Source: Hydrogenophaga sp. NFH-34
GTDB lineage: Bacteria; Pseudomonadota; Gammaproteobacteria; Burkholderiales; Burkholderiaceae_C
DNA length: 64,000 nt
Reading direction: 5' to 3'
Assembly: GCF_021401345.1 (NCBI RefSeq)
Contig: NZ_JACBGE010000016.1
Coordinates: 62,001-126,000, forward strand
The position numbers and the translations under genes are program-made. Below, piece after piece: positions 1-9,050 of the stretch. Below the pieces are notes generated by a model, which saw only the letters and a list, made by a program, of their open reading frames with translations, made no database searches and was not told where the DNA came from. How positions within the stretch are numbered: position 1 is the first letter of the stretch; each line of letters begins with the position of its first letter.

Positions 1-1675
1 GCACCCCTGCCGCCTTGGCGTGCTTGACCGCTTCCTTGGTCTGCGGCATCACACCGTCATCGGCGGCGCAGACCAGAATCACGATGTCGGTCGCCTGCGC
101 ACCGCGAGCCCGCATGGCCGTGAAGGCCTCGTGACCCGGGGTGTCGAGGAAAGTGACCATGCCCCGCGGCGTGTCGACGTGGTAGGCGCCGATGTGCTGC
201 GTGATGCCGCCAGCTTCGCCCGCCGCCACCTTGGCGCGGCGGATGTAGTCCAGCAGCGAGGTCTTGCCGTGGTCGACGTGGCCCATGACGGTGACAACCG
301 GCGCGCGCGGCGCCTGATCGGCATCGTGGTGCGCCATTTCCTCTTCGGTGAAAGCCTCCGGATCGTCCAGCGCCGCCTGCACCGCCTTGTGGCCCAGTTC
401 TTCGACCACGATCATGGCCGTGTCCTGGTCCAGCGGCTGGTTGATGGTGACCATCTGGCCCAGCTTCATCAGGTGCTTGATCACCTCGGACGACTTCAGC
501 GCCATCTTGTGCGCCAGCTCGGCCACGGTGATGGTTTCGGGCACGTGGATTTCCAGCTGCTTGAACTCGGTCGGTGCTGCGAAGGACGACTGGTCGCGGC
601 TGTCGCGATCACCCTTGCGCCCGCCGCGCGGACCCGAGCGCCAGTTGCCCCGGCCCGACGAGGTGTCGCCCCGGGTCTTGATTTCCTTCTTCTTGGCAGC
701 GTCGTCTTTCCAGGTCGAAGACAGGTTCTCCGACTTGACTTCCTTCTTGCCACCTGCACCGGCGGCCGCGCCAGCGGTCGCACCGGCCGGCTTGGCCGCG
801 CCCGGCGTACCGGCGGGCTTGTGCAGCGTGCCCTTGATGCCGGCCTTGGCTTCGGGCGGCGGCTCCGGCTTCTTGGCCACCAGCGTGCGTGCCGGTGCAG
901 CCATCATCGCGCGGATGTTGGCCGCTTCGGCCTCGGCCTTGCGGCGGCGCTCCAGCAGTTCGGCGGCGCGCTGCTCTTCCAGGCGCTTCGCTTCGGCGGC
1001 TTGGTCTGCCTGGGCCTTGGCGGCCTGGGCACGGGCTTCTTCCTGCGCCTTCTGGCGGGCTTGGGCCTCGGCCTGATCCGATTCGGAAGCGGGCGCGGCC
1101 TTGCTGGCAACCTGTTCGGCGGCCTGGGCCTGGCGGGCCTTTTCCTGGGCCGCAGCCTCTGCTTCTGCAGCCTGGCGGGCCAGTTCGGCCTGACGGGCTT
1201 CTTCCGCTTCGCGCTCCTGGCGTTTGCGCGCCAGCTCTTCTTCCTGACGGCGCAGCAGTTCGGCCTGGCGGCTGGCTTCCTCTTCCCGGCGTGCCAGTTC
1301 GGCCTCGTCGATCACGGGTGCCGCTGGCGCTACCGCCACGGGCGCGGATGCCTCAGCCGGTGCGGACGGCTCGTCGTCGCGCTTGATGAAGGTGCGCTTC
1401 TTGCGAACCTCGACCTGGATCGTGCGAGCGCGCCCGGTGGCATCGGCCTGCTTGATTTCGGTCGTGGACTTCTTGACCAGCGTGATCTTCTTGCGCTCGC
1501 CCCCGGCCGTGCCATGCGCGGCCTTGAGGTGTTGCAGCAAAGATTGCTTGTCGGCTTCAGTGACGGTGTCGCCGCCCGAGCCCTTGGTCACGCCTGCCGC
1601 AGCCAGTTGTTCCAGCAGCAGGTTGGTGGGGCGATTCAGTTCGGCAGCGAGTTCAGCGACGGTGGTACTTGTCAT
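1..1675 (-). CDS. infB: Translation initiation factor IF-2 (N-terminal part, runs off the window)
   Basis: IF-2 is the GTPase that brings fMet-tRNA to the 30S subunit and promotes subunit joining. The frame opens with ATG at 1673-1675 ([20 protein letters not shown], the IF2_N fold) and continues for 558 codons to the window edge. A long Ala/Glu/Arg/Gln-rich linker (about residues 120-300) leads to a second IF2_N-like module ([20 protein letters not shown]) and then the G domain, with G1 GHVDHGKT near residue 465, GITQHIGAY and the G3 motif DTPGHEAF. The C-terminal domains lie outside the window. It is the third gene of rimP-nusA-infB, 31 bp after the nusA stop. No frameshift is seen. Confidence 0.96.
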   Translation of the reverse strand, partial: MTSTTVAELAAELNRPTNLLLEQLAAAGVTKGSGGDTVTEADKQSLLQHLKAAHGTAGGERKKITLVKKSTTEIKQADATGRARTIQVEVRKKRTFIKRDDEPSAPAEASAPVAVAPAAPVIDEAELARREEEASRQAELLRRQEEELARKRQEREAEEARQAELARQAAEAEAAAQEKARQAQAAEQVASKAAPASESDQAEAQARQKAQEEARAQAAKAQADQAAEAKRLEEQRAAELLERRRKAEAEAANIRAMMAAPARTLVAKKPEPPPEAKAGIKGTLHKPAGTPGAAKPAGATAGAAAGAGGKKEVKSENLSSTWKDDAAKKKEIKTRGDTSSGRGNWRSGPRGGRKGDRDSRDQSSFAAPTEFKQLEIHVPETITVAELAHKMALKSSEVIKHLMKLGQMVTINQPLDQDTAMIVVEELGHKAVQAALDDPEAFTEEEMAHHDADQAPRAPVVTVMGHVDHGKTSLLDYIRRAKVAAGEAGGITQHIGAYHVDTPRGMVTFLDTPGHEAFTAMRARGAQATDIVILVCAADDGVMPQTKEAVKHAKAAGV

Positions 1676-1706
1676 AGGTGGGGTTCTCCGCTCGTTCCTC
1701 CTGGGT

Positions 1707-3206
1707 TCAGTGCGATGCCGGCGTTTCGTCGCCGCTGAACCAGTGCGCGCGGGCCTTCATGATCAGGGCCGTGGCTTCTTCGGGGGTTTGACCGGTGATG
1801 TCAGTCAATTCGTCGGTGGCCAGGTCGGCCAGTTCGTCGCGCGTGTGCACGCCACCGTCCGCCAGTTTGGCGATCAGCTCGGGCGTGATCCCATCGAGGT
1901 CTCGCAGGTTCTGCGACACCTCTTCCACGCTTTCTTCCTTGGCGATTTCCATCGTCAGGAGCACATCCTTGGCGCGGGCGCGCAGCTCGTTGACCGTGTC
2001 TTCGTCGAAGGATTCGATTTCCAGCATTTCCTGCAGCGGCACATAGGCCACCTCTTCGAGGCTGGTGAAACCTTCCTCGATCAGGATGTCGGCGATTTCC
2101 TGGTCCACGTCCAGCTTGGCCATGAACACCTTGCGGATGCCGTCGGCTTCCTCGGCCTGCTTCTGGGCCGATTCGTCGGCGGTCATGATGTTGATGCGCC
2201 AGCCGGTCAGCTCCGACGCCAGGCGCACGTTCTGACCACCGCGGCCGATGGCGATGGCGAGGTTTTCCTCGTCCACCACCACATCCATGGCGTGCTTCTC
2301 TTCATCGACCACGATCGACTGCACGTTGGCCGGCGCCAGCGCACCAATCACAAACTGGGCCGGATCGTCAGACCACAGCACGATGTCCACGCGTTCGCCA
2401 GCCAGTTCGTTGGTGACGGCGTTGACGCGCGAACCCCGCACACCGACGCAGGTGCCGATGGGGTCGATGCGCTTGTCGTTCGAGAGCACCGCGATCTTGG
2501 CGCGCGAGCCGGCGTCACGGGCACAGGCTTTCATTTCGAGCAGGCCCTGCTCGATCTCGGGCACTTCCTGGCGGAACAGCTCGATCATGAAGGCCGGCGC
2601 GGAGCGCGACAGCAGGATGGGCGCGCCGCGCAGCGTCAGGTCCACCTCCATGATCATGGCGCGCACGCGGTCGCCGGTGCGGAAGTTTTCCTTCGGAATC
2701 ATTTCCGAGCGCTTCAAGCGCCCTTCCACGCGGCCGCTTTCGACGATCAGGTCGCCCTTGTCCAGGCGCTTGACCGTGCCCACGAAGATCTTGTCGCCAC
2801 GGCTCATGAAGTCGTTGAGCAGCATTTCGCGCTCGGCGTCGCGGATCTTCTGCAGGATCACCTGCTTGGCGGCCATGGCGCCAATGCGGCCGATCGGCAC
2901 GCTTTCGACCGGTTTTTCGATGTAGTCGCCCACCTCGATGTCGGCGATGTCGTCGCGTGCATCGGACAGCAGCTCTTCGGCATCAGGGTTCTGCAGGCCC
3001 GCCTCGTCGGGCACCACCAGCCAGCGACGGAAGGTTTCGTAGGCGCCGGAATCCGGGTCCATGGCCACGCGGATGTCCACTTCGCCCTTGTACAGCTTCT
3101 TGGTGGCCGAGGCCAGCGCCTGCTCCACGGCGCCCAGCACCACGTCGCGCTCGACGTTCTTTTCGCGCGAGATGGCATCGATCAGCATCAACATTTCGCG
3201 ATTCAT
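1707..3206 (-). CDS. nusA: Transcription termination/antitermination protein NusA
   Basis: NusA binds RNA polymerase and nascent RNA and modulates pausing, termination and antitermination. The 499-aa product starts [18 protein letters not shown] and has the usual order: N-terminal polymerase-binding domain (about 1-130), S1 domain (about 135-205), two KH domains ([14 protein letters not shown] and [18 protein letters not shown]), then two acidic helical repeats ending near [16 protein letters not shown]. The length matches the family. It sits between rimP and infB, the standard gene order, so it is read as part of that operon. Start ATG at 3204-3206. Confidence 0.98.
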   Translation of the reverse strand: MNREMLMLIDAISREKNVERDVVLGAVEQALASATKKLYKGEVDIRVAMDPDSGAYETFRRWLVVPDEAGLQNPDAEELLSDARDDIADIEVGDYIEKPVESVPIGRIGAMAAKQVILQKIRDAEREMLLNDFMSRGDKIFVGTVKRLDKGDLIVESGRVEGRLKRSEMIPKENFRTGDRVRAMIMEVDLTLRGAPILLSRSAPAFMIELFRQEVPEIEQGLLEMKACARDAGSRAKIAVLSNDKRIDPIGTCVGVRGSRVNAVTNELAGERVDIVLWSDDPAQFVIGALAPANVQSIVVDEEKHAMDVVVDEENLAIAIGRGGQNVRLASELTGWRINIMTADESAQKQAEEADGIRKVFMAKLDVDQEIADILIEEGFTSLEEVAYVPLQEMLEIESFDEDTVNELRARAKDVLLTMEIAKEESVEEVSQNLRDLDGITPELIAKLADGGVHTRDELADLATDELTDITGQTPEEATALIMKARAHWFSGDETPASH

Positions 3207-3302
3207 TTCACTCGCCCACCTTTCCAGTTTTCTTTTTCCAGGTACGTCAAATCGGGTATCGGAGGTTCTGGCCCAGCCAACCCTCCCGGGTCCACTCGGG
3301 GC

Positions 3303-3881
3303 TCAGGCGCCTGCGACGCCCCGCCCCTTGAAGCTCACCAGCGGCGCCAGACGCGCCTGCTGCAATTCGTCCAGACGGAAGGTCAGCGCCTGCAACGGGG
3401 CCTGCACCCGCTTCTTGCTCACGCGCTGACCCGGCTTGACCGGCGGCTCATCGCTCCAGACGATGCGCCACTGGCCCTCTTCGTCGGCCCGCTCGAGCGT
3501 GCCGCGGAATTTTTTGCGGTTGGCCGCCACCTCGGTACCGGTGGCGCCGATCGGCGCCTTCAGGGTGATGTCGATCACCTGGCCGGTGAAGCGCAGAAAG
3601 TCGTTCTGGTGTCGCAGCGGGCGGTCGATGCCTGGTGAGCCGACTTCCAGTCGCCGGTAATCCACGTTTTCCACTTCCAGCAGATACTGCAACTGCCGGG
3701 TCACGGTCTCGCAATCCTCCACCGTCACAAACTGCTCCACGCTGGCGGCCTGCTCCTCGGCCGGCGGTTCCCAGGGCAGGTCGATGGTCACCCGCAGCAA
3801 GCCACCGGCAGAACGCTCGAGGTCCACCAGATCGAAGCCGAGTCCGGCCACGGTTTGCGCAACGGTTTCTTGCCAGGCCAT
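3303..3881 (-). CDS. rimP: Ribosome maturation factor RimP
   Basis: RimP assists 30S subunit maturation. The chosen start, ATG at 3879-3881, gives 192 aa beginning MAWQETVAQTVAGLGFDLVD. An open frame extends 51 codons upstream, but that part crosses the terminator at 3968-3998 and has no family resemblance. Family features are VEDCETVTRQLQYLLEVE, the signature VGSPGIDRPL, and a C-terminal Sm-like barrel (about 105-190). It is the first gene of rimP-nusA-infB, 96 bp before nusA. Confidence 0.94.
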   Translation of the reverse strand: MAWQETVAQTVAGLGFDLVDLERSAGGLLRVTIDLPWEPPAEEQAASVEQFVTVEDCETVTRQLQYLLEVENVDYRRLEVGSPGIDRPLRHQNDFLRFTGQVIDITLKAPIGATGTEVAANRKKFRGTLERADEEGQWRIVWSDEPPVKPGQRVSKKRVQAPLQALTFRLDELQQARLAPLVSFKGRGVAGA

Positions 3882-3967
3882 CGGTTCGTGAAGCGCCTTG
3901 AATGTGGTTGAGAATGCAACAAGGCCGCCCGAAACGGGCGCCCTAAAAAGGTGAAAAACGCGCGACC

Positions 3968-3998
3968 AAAAAAAATGGGCCGGTAGTAACCCGCCCAT
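3968..3998 (-). terminator. Intrinsic terminator upstream of rimP
   Basis: Read on the minus strand this is a 6-bp stem (ATGGGC/GCCCAT) with a 12-nt loop followed by eight T residues. It lies between the DUF2788 gene (stop at 4059) and rimP. It would therefore end transcription of the DUF2189-DUF2788 unit before the rimP operon, whose promoter must lie in about 3882-3967. Confidence 0.75.
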
Positions 3999-4058
3999 TT
4001 GGTCGTGAAGCTCGTATTGTAACCTGTTCGGCAACGCGCTGGCAAGCCAATTGCTTTA

Positions 4059-4280
4059 TCAGATACCCAGGATCCACTGAATCACGTTTTTGGCGATGAA
4101 GCCCAGCATGCCCAGCGACAACACCAGAAACAGAATGAAGGTGCCGAACTTGCCCGCCTTGGCCTCCAGCGCCAGGTTCAACACGATGAACAGCATGTAG
4201 AGAATGAAGGCACCGACACCAAAAGTCAGGCCGAACTGGGCAATCTGCCCCTCTGTGTAGCCAAAAATCGTGTTTTCCAT
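4059..4280 (-). CDS. DUF2788 small inner-membrane protein
   Basis: A 73-aa protein, MENTIFGYTEGQIAQFGLTF at its start. It has two hydrophobic membrane segments (about 16-38 and 47-70) separated by a short charged loop (EAKAGKFG). It resembles the DUF2788 family of short proteins found across betaproteobacteria; function unknown. ATG at 4278-4280 lies 20 bp downstream of the DUF2189 gene, so the two are probably co-transcribed. A terminator follows at 3968-3998. Confidence 0.85.
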   Translation of the reverse strand: MENTIFGYTEGQIAQFGLTFGVGAFILYMLFIVLNLALEAKAGKFGTFILFLVLSLGMLGFIAKNVIQWILGI

Positions 4281-4300
4281 GGGTTCGGGATGGCGGCAGC

Positions 4301-5107
4301 TCAGGCGGGCGCCGACTGGGTGACATGGCCGCTGGCCGGGCGGCGTGTGAGATCGCAGTAGGCGTGCCAGCTGGCGTGCGCAATCACGGGCACCAGCACA
4401 ACCAGGCCCAGCAGGGCCGTGACCATGCCCAGGCCGATCAGGATGGCAATCATCACCGCCCACAACACCATGGGCACGGGATGGTCGGCCACCGTGCGCC
4501 AGCTCTCGGCCACGGCCATGCTGACCGGCACACTGGTGTCCACCAGCATCGGAATGGCCACCACACTGGAGGCGAACACCGGCGCGGCCAGCAAGGCGCC
4601 CAGCAGCAGCCAGACTTCGAACAGGCCCAGTTCGCGCGCCAGCACCACATGGCGCAGGAAATCGACCGGCTGCCGGATGGGTTCGGCCGACCAGAGCGTG
4701 ATCAGGCCGGCCGAGGTGAGCACCCAGCCCGTGCCGGCCAGCCCGAGCAACAGCCCGAACCGCACCAGGCGACCGTCGCCCGAGCGCCACAGCCCGGCCA
4801 CCTCGCCCAGCCCGGCTCGCCGGCCCGCACCAGCAGCCCGGCTCACGTGGTAAAGCCCGGTGGCCAGAATCGGTGCCACGATGAGAAAGCCCGAGAACGC
4901 GCCCGCCAGGAGCCAGAAGCGGTCATGGACCGCCCAGAGCAACAGCCAGCCAAAAGCCGCCAGCAGCGCGCCGTGCACGAGGCCGGGCAAGGGGTTGCGG
5001 CGAAAGTCGGCCCAACCCAGCGCCAGCCAGCGCCAGGGCGAGTGCAGGCCCACAGGAATGGGGCCGGGTGTTTGGGACGAAAGGGCGGAAGCGGAAGTCA
5101 TGGCCAT
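4301..5107 (-). CDS. DUF2189 family multi-pass membrane protein
   Basis: A 268-aa protein with about six hydrophobic segments (for example LVHGALLAAFGWLLLWAV and LIGLGMVTALLGLVVLVPVI). An Arg/Gly-rich loop (AAGAGRRAGLGEVAGL) follows the second pair. The C-terminal HASWHAYCDL is typical of DUF2189, a family of unknown function. Start is ATG at 5105-5107 (MAMTSAS); ATG at 5099-5101 is equally possible. The open frame extends upstream but without convincing protein. No substrate can be assigned. Confidence 0.82.
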   Translation of the reverse strand: MAMTSASALSSQTPGPIPVGLHSPWRWLALGWADFRRNPLPGLVHGALLAAFGWLLLWAVHDRFWLLAGAFSGFLIVAPILATGLYHVSRAAGAGRRAGLGEVAGLWRSGDGRLVRFGLLLGLAGTGWVLTSAGLITLWSAEPIRQPVDFLRHVVLARELGLFEVWLLLGALLAAPVFASSVVAIPMLVDTSVPVSMAVAESWRTVADHPVPMVLWAVMIAILIGLGMVTALLGLVVLVPVIAHASWHAYCDLTRRPASGHVTQSAPA

Positions 5108-5208
5108 CGGTAGCAGGCGAAAAAGCCGCATGCCGGCACGGAACCCGGGTTTATAGACGGTGTGCCAGCATGGGGGATTGACGAAAATCAACCCGAAAAA
5201 TAACCGAA

Positions 5209-6825
5209 TCAGGCGGCAGCCTGTACCAGTGTTTGCGTGTAGGGGTGCTGTGGCGCGCGCAGCAAGGCCCTGCACTCACCCCGCTCCACCACCTGGCCGT
5301 CCTTCATGACCACCACCTCGTGCGCCATGGCCCGGATCACGTCGATGTCGTGGGTGATGAGCAGGTAGCTCAGGCCGCGTTCGCGCTGCAGGCGCTGCAG
5401 CAAGGCCAGTACCTGGCGCTGCACGGTCACGTCCAGCGCGCTGGTGGGCTCGTCCAGCACCAGCAGCGAGGGCTGCACCACCAGTGCCCGCGCGATGGCC
5501 AGGCGCTGACGCTGCCCGCCCGAAAACTCGTGGGGATAGCGCTGCAACCAGTCGGCGCCCCCATCGGCGGTCGGTGCGAGACCCACATCGGCCAGGGCGG
5601 CCAGCACGCGTTCGCGGCGCTGGCCAGCATCCAGCCCCGGTTCGTGGATGCCCAGGCCCTCCCCCACGATCTGCTCCACGGTCATGCGCGGCGAGAGCGA
5701 AGAAAACGGATCCTGGAAAACCACCTGCACCTGCCGGCGCAACGCACGCAACTGCCCGGCCCGGGCGGCTGCCTGCCAGTCCTGCCCGACAACCTGCAGT
5801 TGACCCTCGCAAGCCTGCAGGCCCAGCGTGGCCAGCGCCAGGGTGGATTTTCCGGAGCCGGACTCACCCACCACGCCCAGCGTGCGCCCCGGCGGGACGG
5901 CCAGATCGACCCCTTTCACGGCGGTGAAACGCCCGGCGCGGAACCAGCCCGCCAGGCCGGGCTGCGGCACGGGGTAATGCACGGTCAGGCCTTGCGCCTG
6001 CAGCACCGGCCGGGCATCGGCTGGCACCGGGTCTTCGCAGACGTTGCGCACCGGTCGGCTGTCCAGCAATTGCCGGGTGTAGGCGTGTTGCGGCCTGGCA
6101 AACACCTCGGCCACCGCGCCCTGCTCCACCAGATGCCCCTTTTCCATCACCGCCACGCGATCCGCGAAGCGGCGCACCAGGTTGAGATCGTGCGTGATGA
6201 GCAGCACGGCCATACCGTGCTGGCGTTGCAGATCGGACAGCAAATCCAGGATCTGGCCGCGCAAGGACACGTCCAGCGCCGTGGTGGGCTCGTCGGCCAG
6301 CAGCAGCCGGGGCTGGCTGGCCAGTGCCATGGCGATCACGGCGCGCTGGCGCTGGCCGCCGCTGAGCTGGTGCGGGAAGGCGCGGGCCCGCCGCGCCGGC
6401 TCTGGAATGCCGGTGGACGCCAGCAACTCCACCGTGGCCGCAGTTGCCTGGGCACCCGTGAGACCACGCTTGAGTTGCAGCACTTCAGCAATCTGGTCGC
6501 CCACCGCATACAGCGGGTTGAGGGCGGTCATGGGCTCCTGGAACACCACGGCGATGTCGCCGCCACGCACGCCACGCAGCGCGCGCTCGTTCAGCGTCAG
6601 CAGGTCGCGACCGTCCAGCAGCGCCTGCCCCTGCACGGTCGCGCCCTGCACCAGCCGCAACAGGCTCAGGGCGCTGACCGTCTTGCCGGAACCGGATTCA
6701 CCGACCAGCGCGAGCTTTTCCCCCGCATACAGGTCGAAACCGATGCCGTGCACCACCGGACGGCCCCGAAAGGCCACGCGCAGATCGCGCACCTGGAGCA
6801 AAGGGGAAACGGCTGTCTCTGTCAT
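5209..6825 (-). CDS. yejF: Double ATPase of the YejABEF peptide ABC importer
   Basis: This subunit powers uptake of oligopeptide-type substrates across the inner membrane. At 538 aa it carries two complete ABC ATPase domains in tandem. Each has a Walker A (GESGSGKTVSALSLL, GESGSGKSTLALATLG), a signature (LSGGQRQRAVIAMAL, FSGGQRQRLAIARAL), Walker B (LLLADEPTTALDV, LLVLDEPTSALDV) and a switch His (LLITHDL/I). Start ATG at 6823-6825 gives MTETAVSPLLQVRDL, 4 bp after the yejE stop; upstream in-frame codons overlap yejE and are discounted. Last gene of yejABEF. Confidence 0.95.
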   Translation of the reverse strand: MTETAVSPLLQVRDLRVAFRGRPVVHGIGFDLYAGEKLALVGESGSGKTVSALSLLRLVQGATVQGQALLDGRDLLTLNERALRGVRGGDIAVVFQEPMTALNPLYAVGDQIAEVLQLKRGLTGAQATAATVELLASTGIPEPARRARAFPHQLSGGQRQRAVIAMALASQPRLLLADEPTTALDVSLRGQILDLLSDLQRQHGMAVLLITHDLNLVRRFADRVAVMEKGHLVEQGAVAEVFARPQHAYTRQLLDSRPVRNVCEDPVPADARPVLQAQGLTVHYPVPQPGLAGWFRAGRFTAVKGVDLAVPPGRTLGVVGESGSGKSTLALATLGLQACEGQLQVVGQDWQAAARAGQLRALRRQVQVVFQDPFSSLSPRMTVEQIVGEGLGIHEPGLDAGQRRERVLAALADVGLAPTADGGADWLQRYPHEFSGGQRQRLAIARALVVQPSLLVLDEPTSALDVTVQRQVLALLQRLQRERGLSYLLITHDIDVIRAMAHEVVVMKDGQVVERGECRALLRAPQHPYTQTLVQAAA

Positions 6826-6829
6826 TTGG

Positions 6830-7861
6830 TCAGTCCTGCTTGCGCGGGTCGAGCGCATCGCGCAGCGCATCGCCCATGAAGGTCAGCAGCAGCAGCGTGA
6901 GCACCAGCACGCCGAAGGTGGACAGCGAGATCCACCAGGCGTCGATGTTGTTCTTGCCCTGGCTCAGCAACTCGCCCAGCGAGGGCGTGCCCGGTGGCAC
7001 CCCCAGCCCGAGGAAATCCAGCGAGGTGAGCGCCAGAATGGCCGCGCTCATGCGGAACGGCAGGAAGGTGACCACCGGCGTCAGGCTGTTGGGCAGCACG
7101 TGGCGCCAGATGATCTGCCCGTTGCTCAGCCCCATGGCCCTCGCGGCGCGCACGTAATCGAGCTGCCGGTTGCGCAGGAATTCGGCCCGCACGTAGTCGG
7201 ACAGGCCCATCCAGCCGAACAGGCTGAGCAGCACCAGCAACAGGCCCACGCTGGGCGCGAACACGGCCGAGAAGATGATCAGCAGGTACAGCTCGGGCAT
7301 GGAGCCCCAGATTTCGATGAAGCGCTGGAACGCCAAATCGGTCTTGCCGCCGAAAAAACCCTGGATGGCGCCCGTCACGATGCCCAGCACGGTGCCGATG
7401 GCGGTGAGCGCCAGCGCGAACAGCACGCTGACGCGAAAGCCGTAGATCAGTTGCGCCAGCAGGTCGCGCCCGCGGTCGTCGGTGCCGAACCAGTTGTCGG
7501 CAGTTGGCGCCGACGGATTCGGTCCCTTGGCGAAGTAGTTCAGGGTGTTCGGCCCGTAGGGGTTGGGCGCGTAGACCGCCCAGTTGCCGTCTTTGGCCAG
7601 TTGCGCACGGATGAACGGGTCCAGGTAGTCGGTGGGCGTGTCGAAGTCGCCACCGAACACGGTTTCGGGGTAATCCTGGACCAGCGGCACGTAGAGCTGG
7701 CCTTCGTAGCGCACCAGCAGCGGGCGGTCGTTCGAGATCAGCTCGGCCATCAGGCTGAGCATCACGAGCGCACAGAACAGCAGCAAGCTCCCATACCCCA
7801 GGCGGTTGCGGCGAAAGCGCTGCCAGGCCCGGCGCGAAGGTGAAAGGGATGTGGTCGTCAT
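6830..7861 (-). CDS. yejE: YejE-type ABC transporter permease
   Basis: Inner-membrane permease of the Yej peptide importer, 343 aa. An N-terminal anchor (about 20-42) is followed by a long periplasmic segment typical of YejE (DYPETVFGGDFDTPTDYLDP), then a permease domain with the EAA-like loop DYVRAARAMGLSNGQIIWRH and the motif LDFLGLGVPPGTPSLGELL. It lies 13 bp after the yejB stop and 4 bp before yejF, so translation is probably coupled. Confidence 0.95.
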   Translation of the reverse strand: MTTTSLSPSRRAWQRFRRNRLGYGSLLLFCALVMLSLMAELISNDRPLLVRYEGQLYVPLVQDYPETVFGGDFDTPTDYLDPFIRAQLAKDGNWAVYAPNPYGPNTLNYFAKGPNPSAPTADNWFGTDDRGRDLLAQLIYGFRVSVLFALALTAIGTVLGIVTGAIQGFFGGKTDLAFQRFIEIWGSMPELYLLIIFSAVFAPSVGLLLVLLSLFGWMGLSDYVRAEFLRNRQLDYVRAARAMGLSNGQIIWRHVLPNSLTPVVTFLPFRMSAAILALTSLDFLGLGVPPGTPSLGELLSQGKNNIDAWWISLSTFGVLVLTLLLLTFMGDALRDALDPRKQD

Positions 7862-7874
7862 GGCCCGTCGTCGC

Positions 7875-8897
7875 TCAATCGAATTTGACCCGGGGATCGA
7901 CCCAGACGTAGCACAGGTCGGACACCAGCTTGGTCACCAGCCCGATCAGCGTGAACAGGAACAGCGTGCCCAGCACCACCGGGTAATCGCGCCGGATCAC
8001 ACTTTCGTAGCTCAGCAGGCCGAGGCCATCGAGCGAAAACAGCGTTTCGATCAGCAGCGAGCCGGTGAAGAACGCCCCCACGAAGGCAGCAGGAAAACCG
8101 GTGACGATGGGGATCAGCGCGTTGCGCATGACGTGCTTCCACAGCACGCTGCGCTCGCTCAGGCCCTTGGCGCGCGCGGTCATCACGTACTGCTTGCGGA
8201 TTTCTTCCAGAAAGGCATTCTTGGTCAGCATGGCCGTGACGGCGAAACTGCCCAGCACCATGGCGGTGATCGGCAGCGTGATATGCCAGAGGTAGTCCAC
8301 GACGCGGGCGCCCCAGCTCAGTTCGTCCCAGTTGGCCGAGGTCAGGCCGCGCAGCGGAAACCATTGCAACTGCCCGCCGAAGATCACCAGCAGCGCCACC
8401 CCCAGCACAAAGCCCGGGATGGCGTAGCCCACCAGCACCAGCAGCGTGGTCACCAGATCGAAGCGCGAACCGGCGCGCACCGCCTTGGCCACCCCCAGCG
8501 GTACGGCCACGCCGTAGCTGATGAGAAAGGTCCAAAGCCCGAGGCTGATGGACACCGGCAGCTTTTCGGCAATGAGCTCACTCACCGACTTGTTGTGCAT
8601 GAAGCTGGTGCCCAGATCGAAGCGCGCAAAACGGCCCAGCATCTCCCAGAAGCGCTGGGTGGCGGGCTTGTCGAAGCCATACAAAGCCTTGATCTCGTCG
8701 AGCCGCTTCGGGTCGACGCCTTGCCCGCCCCGGTAGCTGAAGGCCCCGCTGTCGCCGCCAGCGCCTGCACGGGCTTCGGCCAGGTACTGCTCCACCGGCC
8801 CGCCGGGCACAAACTGGATCACCACGAAAGTCAGCAGCAACACCCCGAACAGCGTCGGGATCATCAACAACAGGCGTTTGAGAATGTAGACCCACAT
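7875..8897 (-). CDS. yejB: YejB-type ABC transporter permease
   Basis: Partner permease of YejE, 340 aa. It opens MWVYILKRLLLMIPTLFGVL, the usual N-terminal anchor of DppB/YejB proteins. A periplasmic region is followed by the permease domain, with EAA-loop-like QYVMTARAKGLSERSVLWKH and the C-terminal DLCYVWVDPRVKFD. ATG at 8895-8897 was preferred over a TTG two codons upstream. The gene is separated from yejA by 153 bp that include a GC-rich dispersed repeat (8975-9020). Confidence 0.95.
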   Translation of the reverse strand: MWVYILKRLLLMIPTLFGVLLLTFVVIQFVPGGPVEQYLAEARAGAGGDSGAFSYRGGQGVDPKRLDEIKALYGFDKPATQRFWEMLGRFARFDLGTSFMHNKSVSELIAEKLPVSISLGLWTFLISYGVAVPLGVAKAVRAGSRFDLVTTLLVLVGYAIPGFVLGVALLVIFGGQLQWFPLRGLTSANWDELSWGARVVDYLWHITLPITAMVLGSFAVTAMLTKNAFLEEIRKQYVMTARAKGLSERSVLWKHVMRNALIPIVTGFPAAFVGAFFTGSLLIETLFSLDGLGLLSYESVIRRDYPVVLGTLFLFTLIGLVTKLVSDLCYVWVDPRVKFD

Positions 8898-8974
8898 GGT
8901 CAATTTGTAACCGATCTCAGAGGCCGAAGCGGGGTGATCCGGCGCGAATGGAAGCCGTCCAGAACGCCGCGGAA

Positions 8975-9020
8975 CCGGCTTTGCCGGGCCGCCAACGTGG
9001 CCCCTTGAGGGGCGGAGCGG
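8975..9020. repeat. GC-rich dispersed repeat, copy 1 (between yejA and yejB)
   Basis: A roughly 46-bp GC-rich block with the self-complementary core CCCCTTGAGGGG and an arm GCGGAACCGGCTTTGCCGGG. It is nearly the reverse complement of the intergenic block at 30706-30758 (shared CGGCCCGG.AAGCCGGTTCCGCGG and CCCCTCAAGGGGC, given here in two parts). The palindromic nature and intergenic placement are like REP elements. In an operon it could form RNA structure separating yejA from yejBEF. Confidence 0.7.
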
Positions 9021-9050
9021 CTGCGCGCAGCGAGCAAGCGATGCGGGTGG

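Noticed and set aside
20-1738. Plus-strand open frame of 572 codons opposite infB
   Set aside because: It is antisense to infB, whose GTPase motifs are clear; low-complexity Gly/Leu/Arg text reflects the IF-2 linker read backwards.
3882-4034. 51-codon N-terminal extension of RimP
   Set aside because: It passes through the terminator hairpin and lacks similarity to RimP proteins, which begin at MAWQETV.
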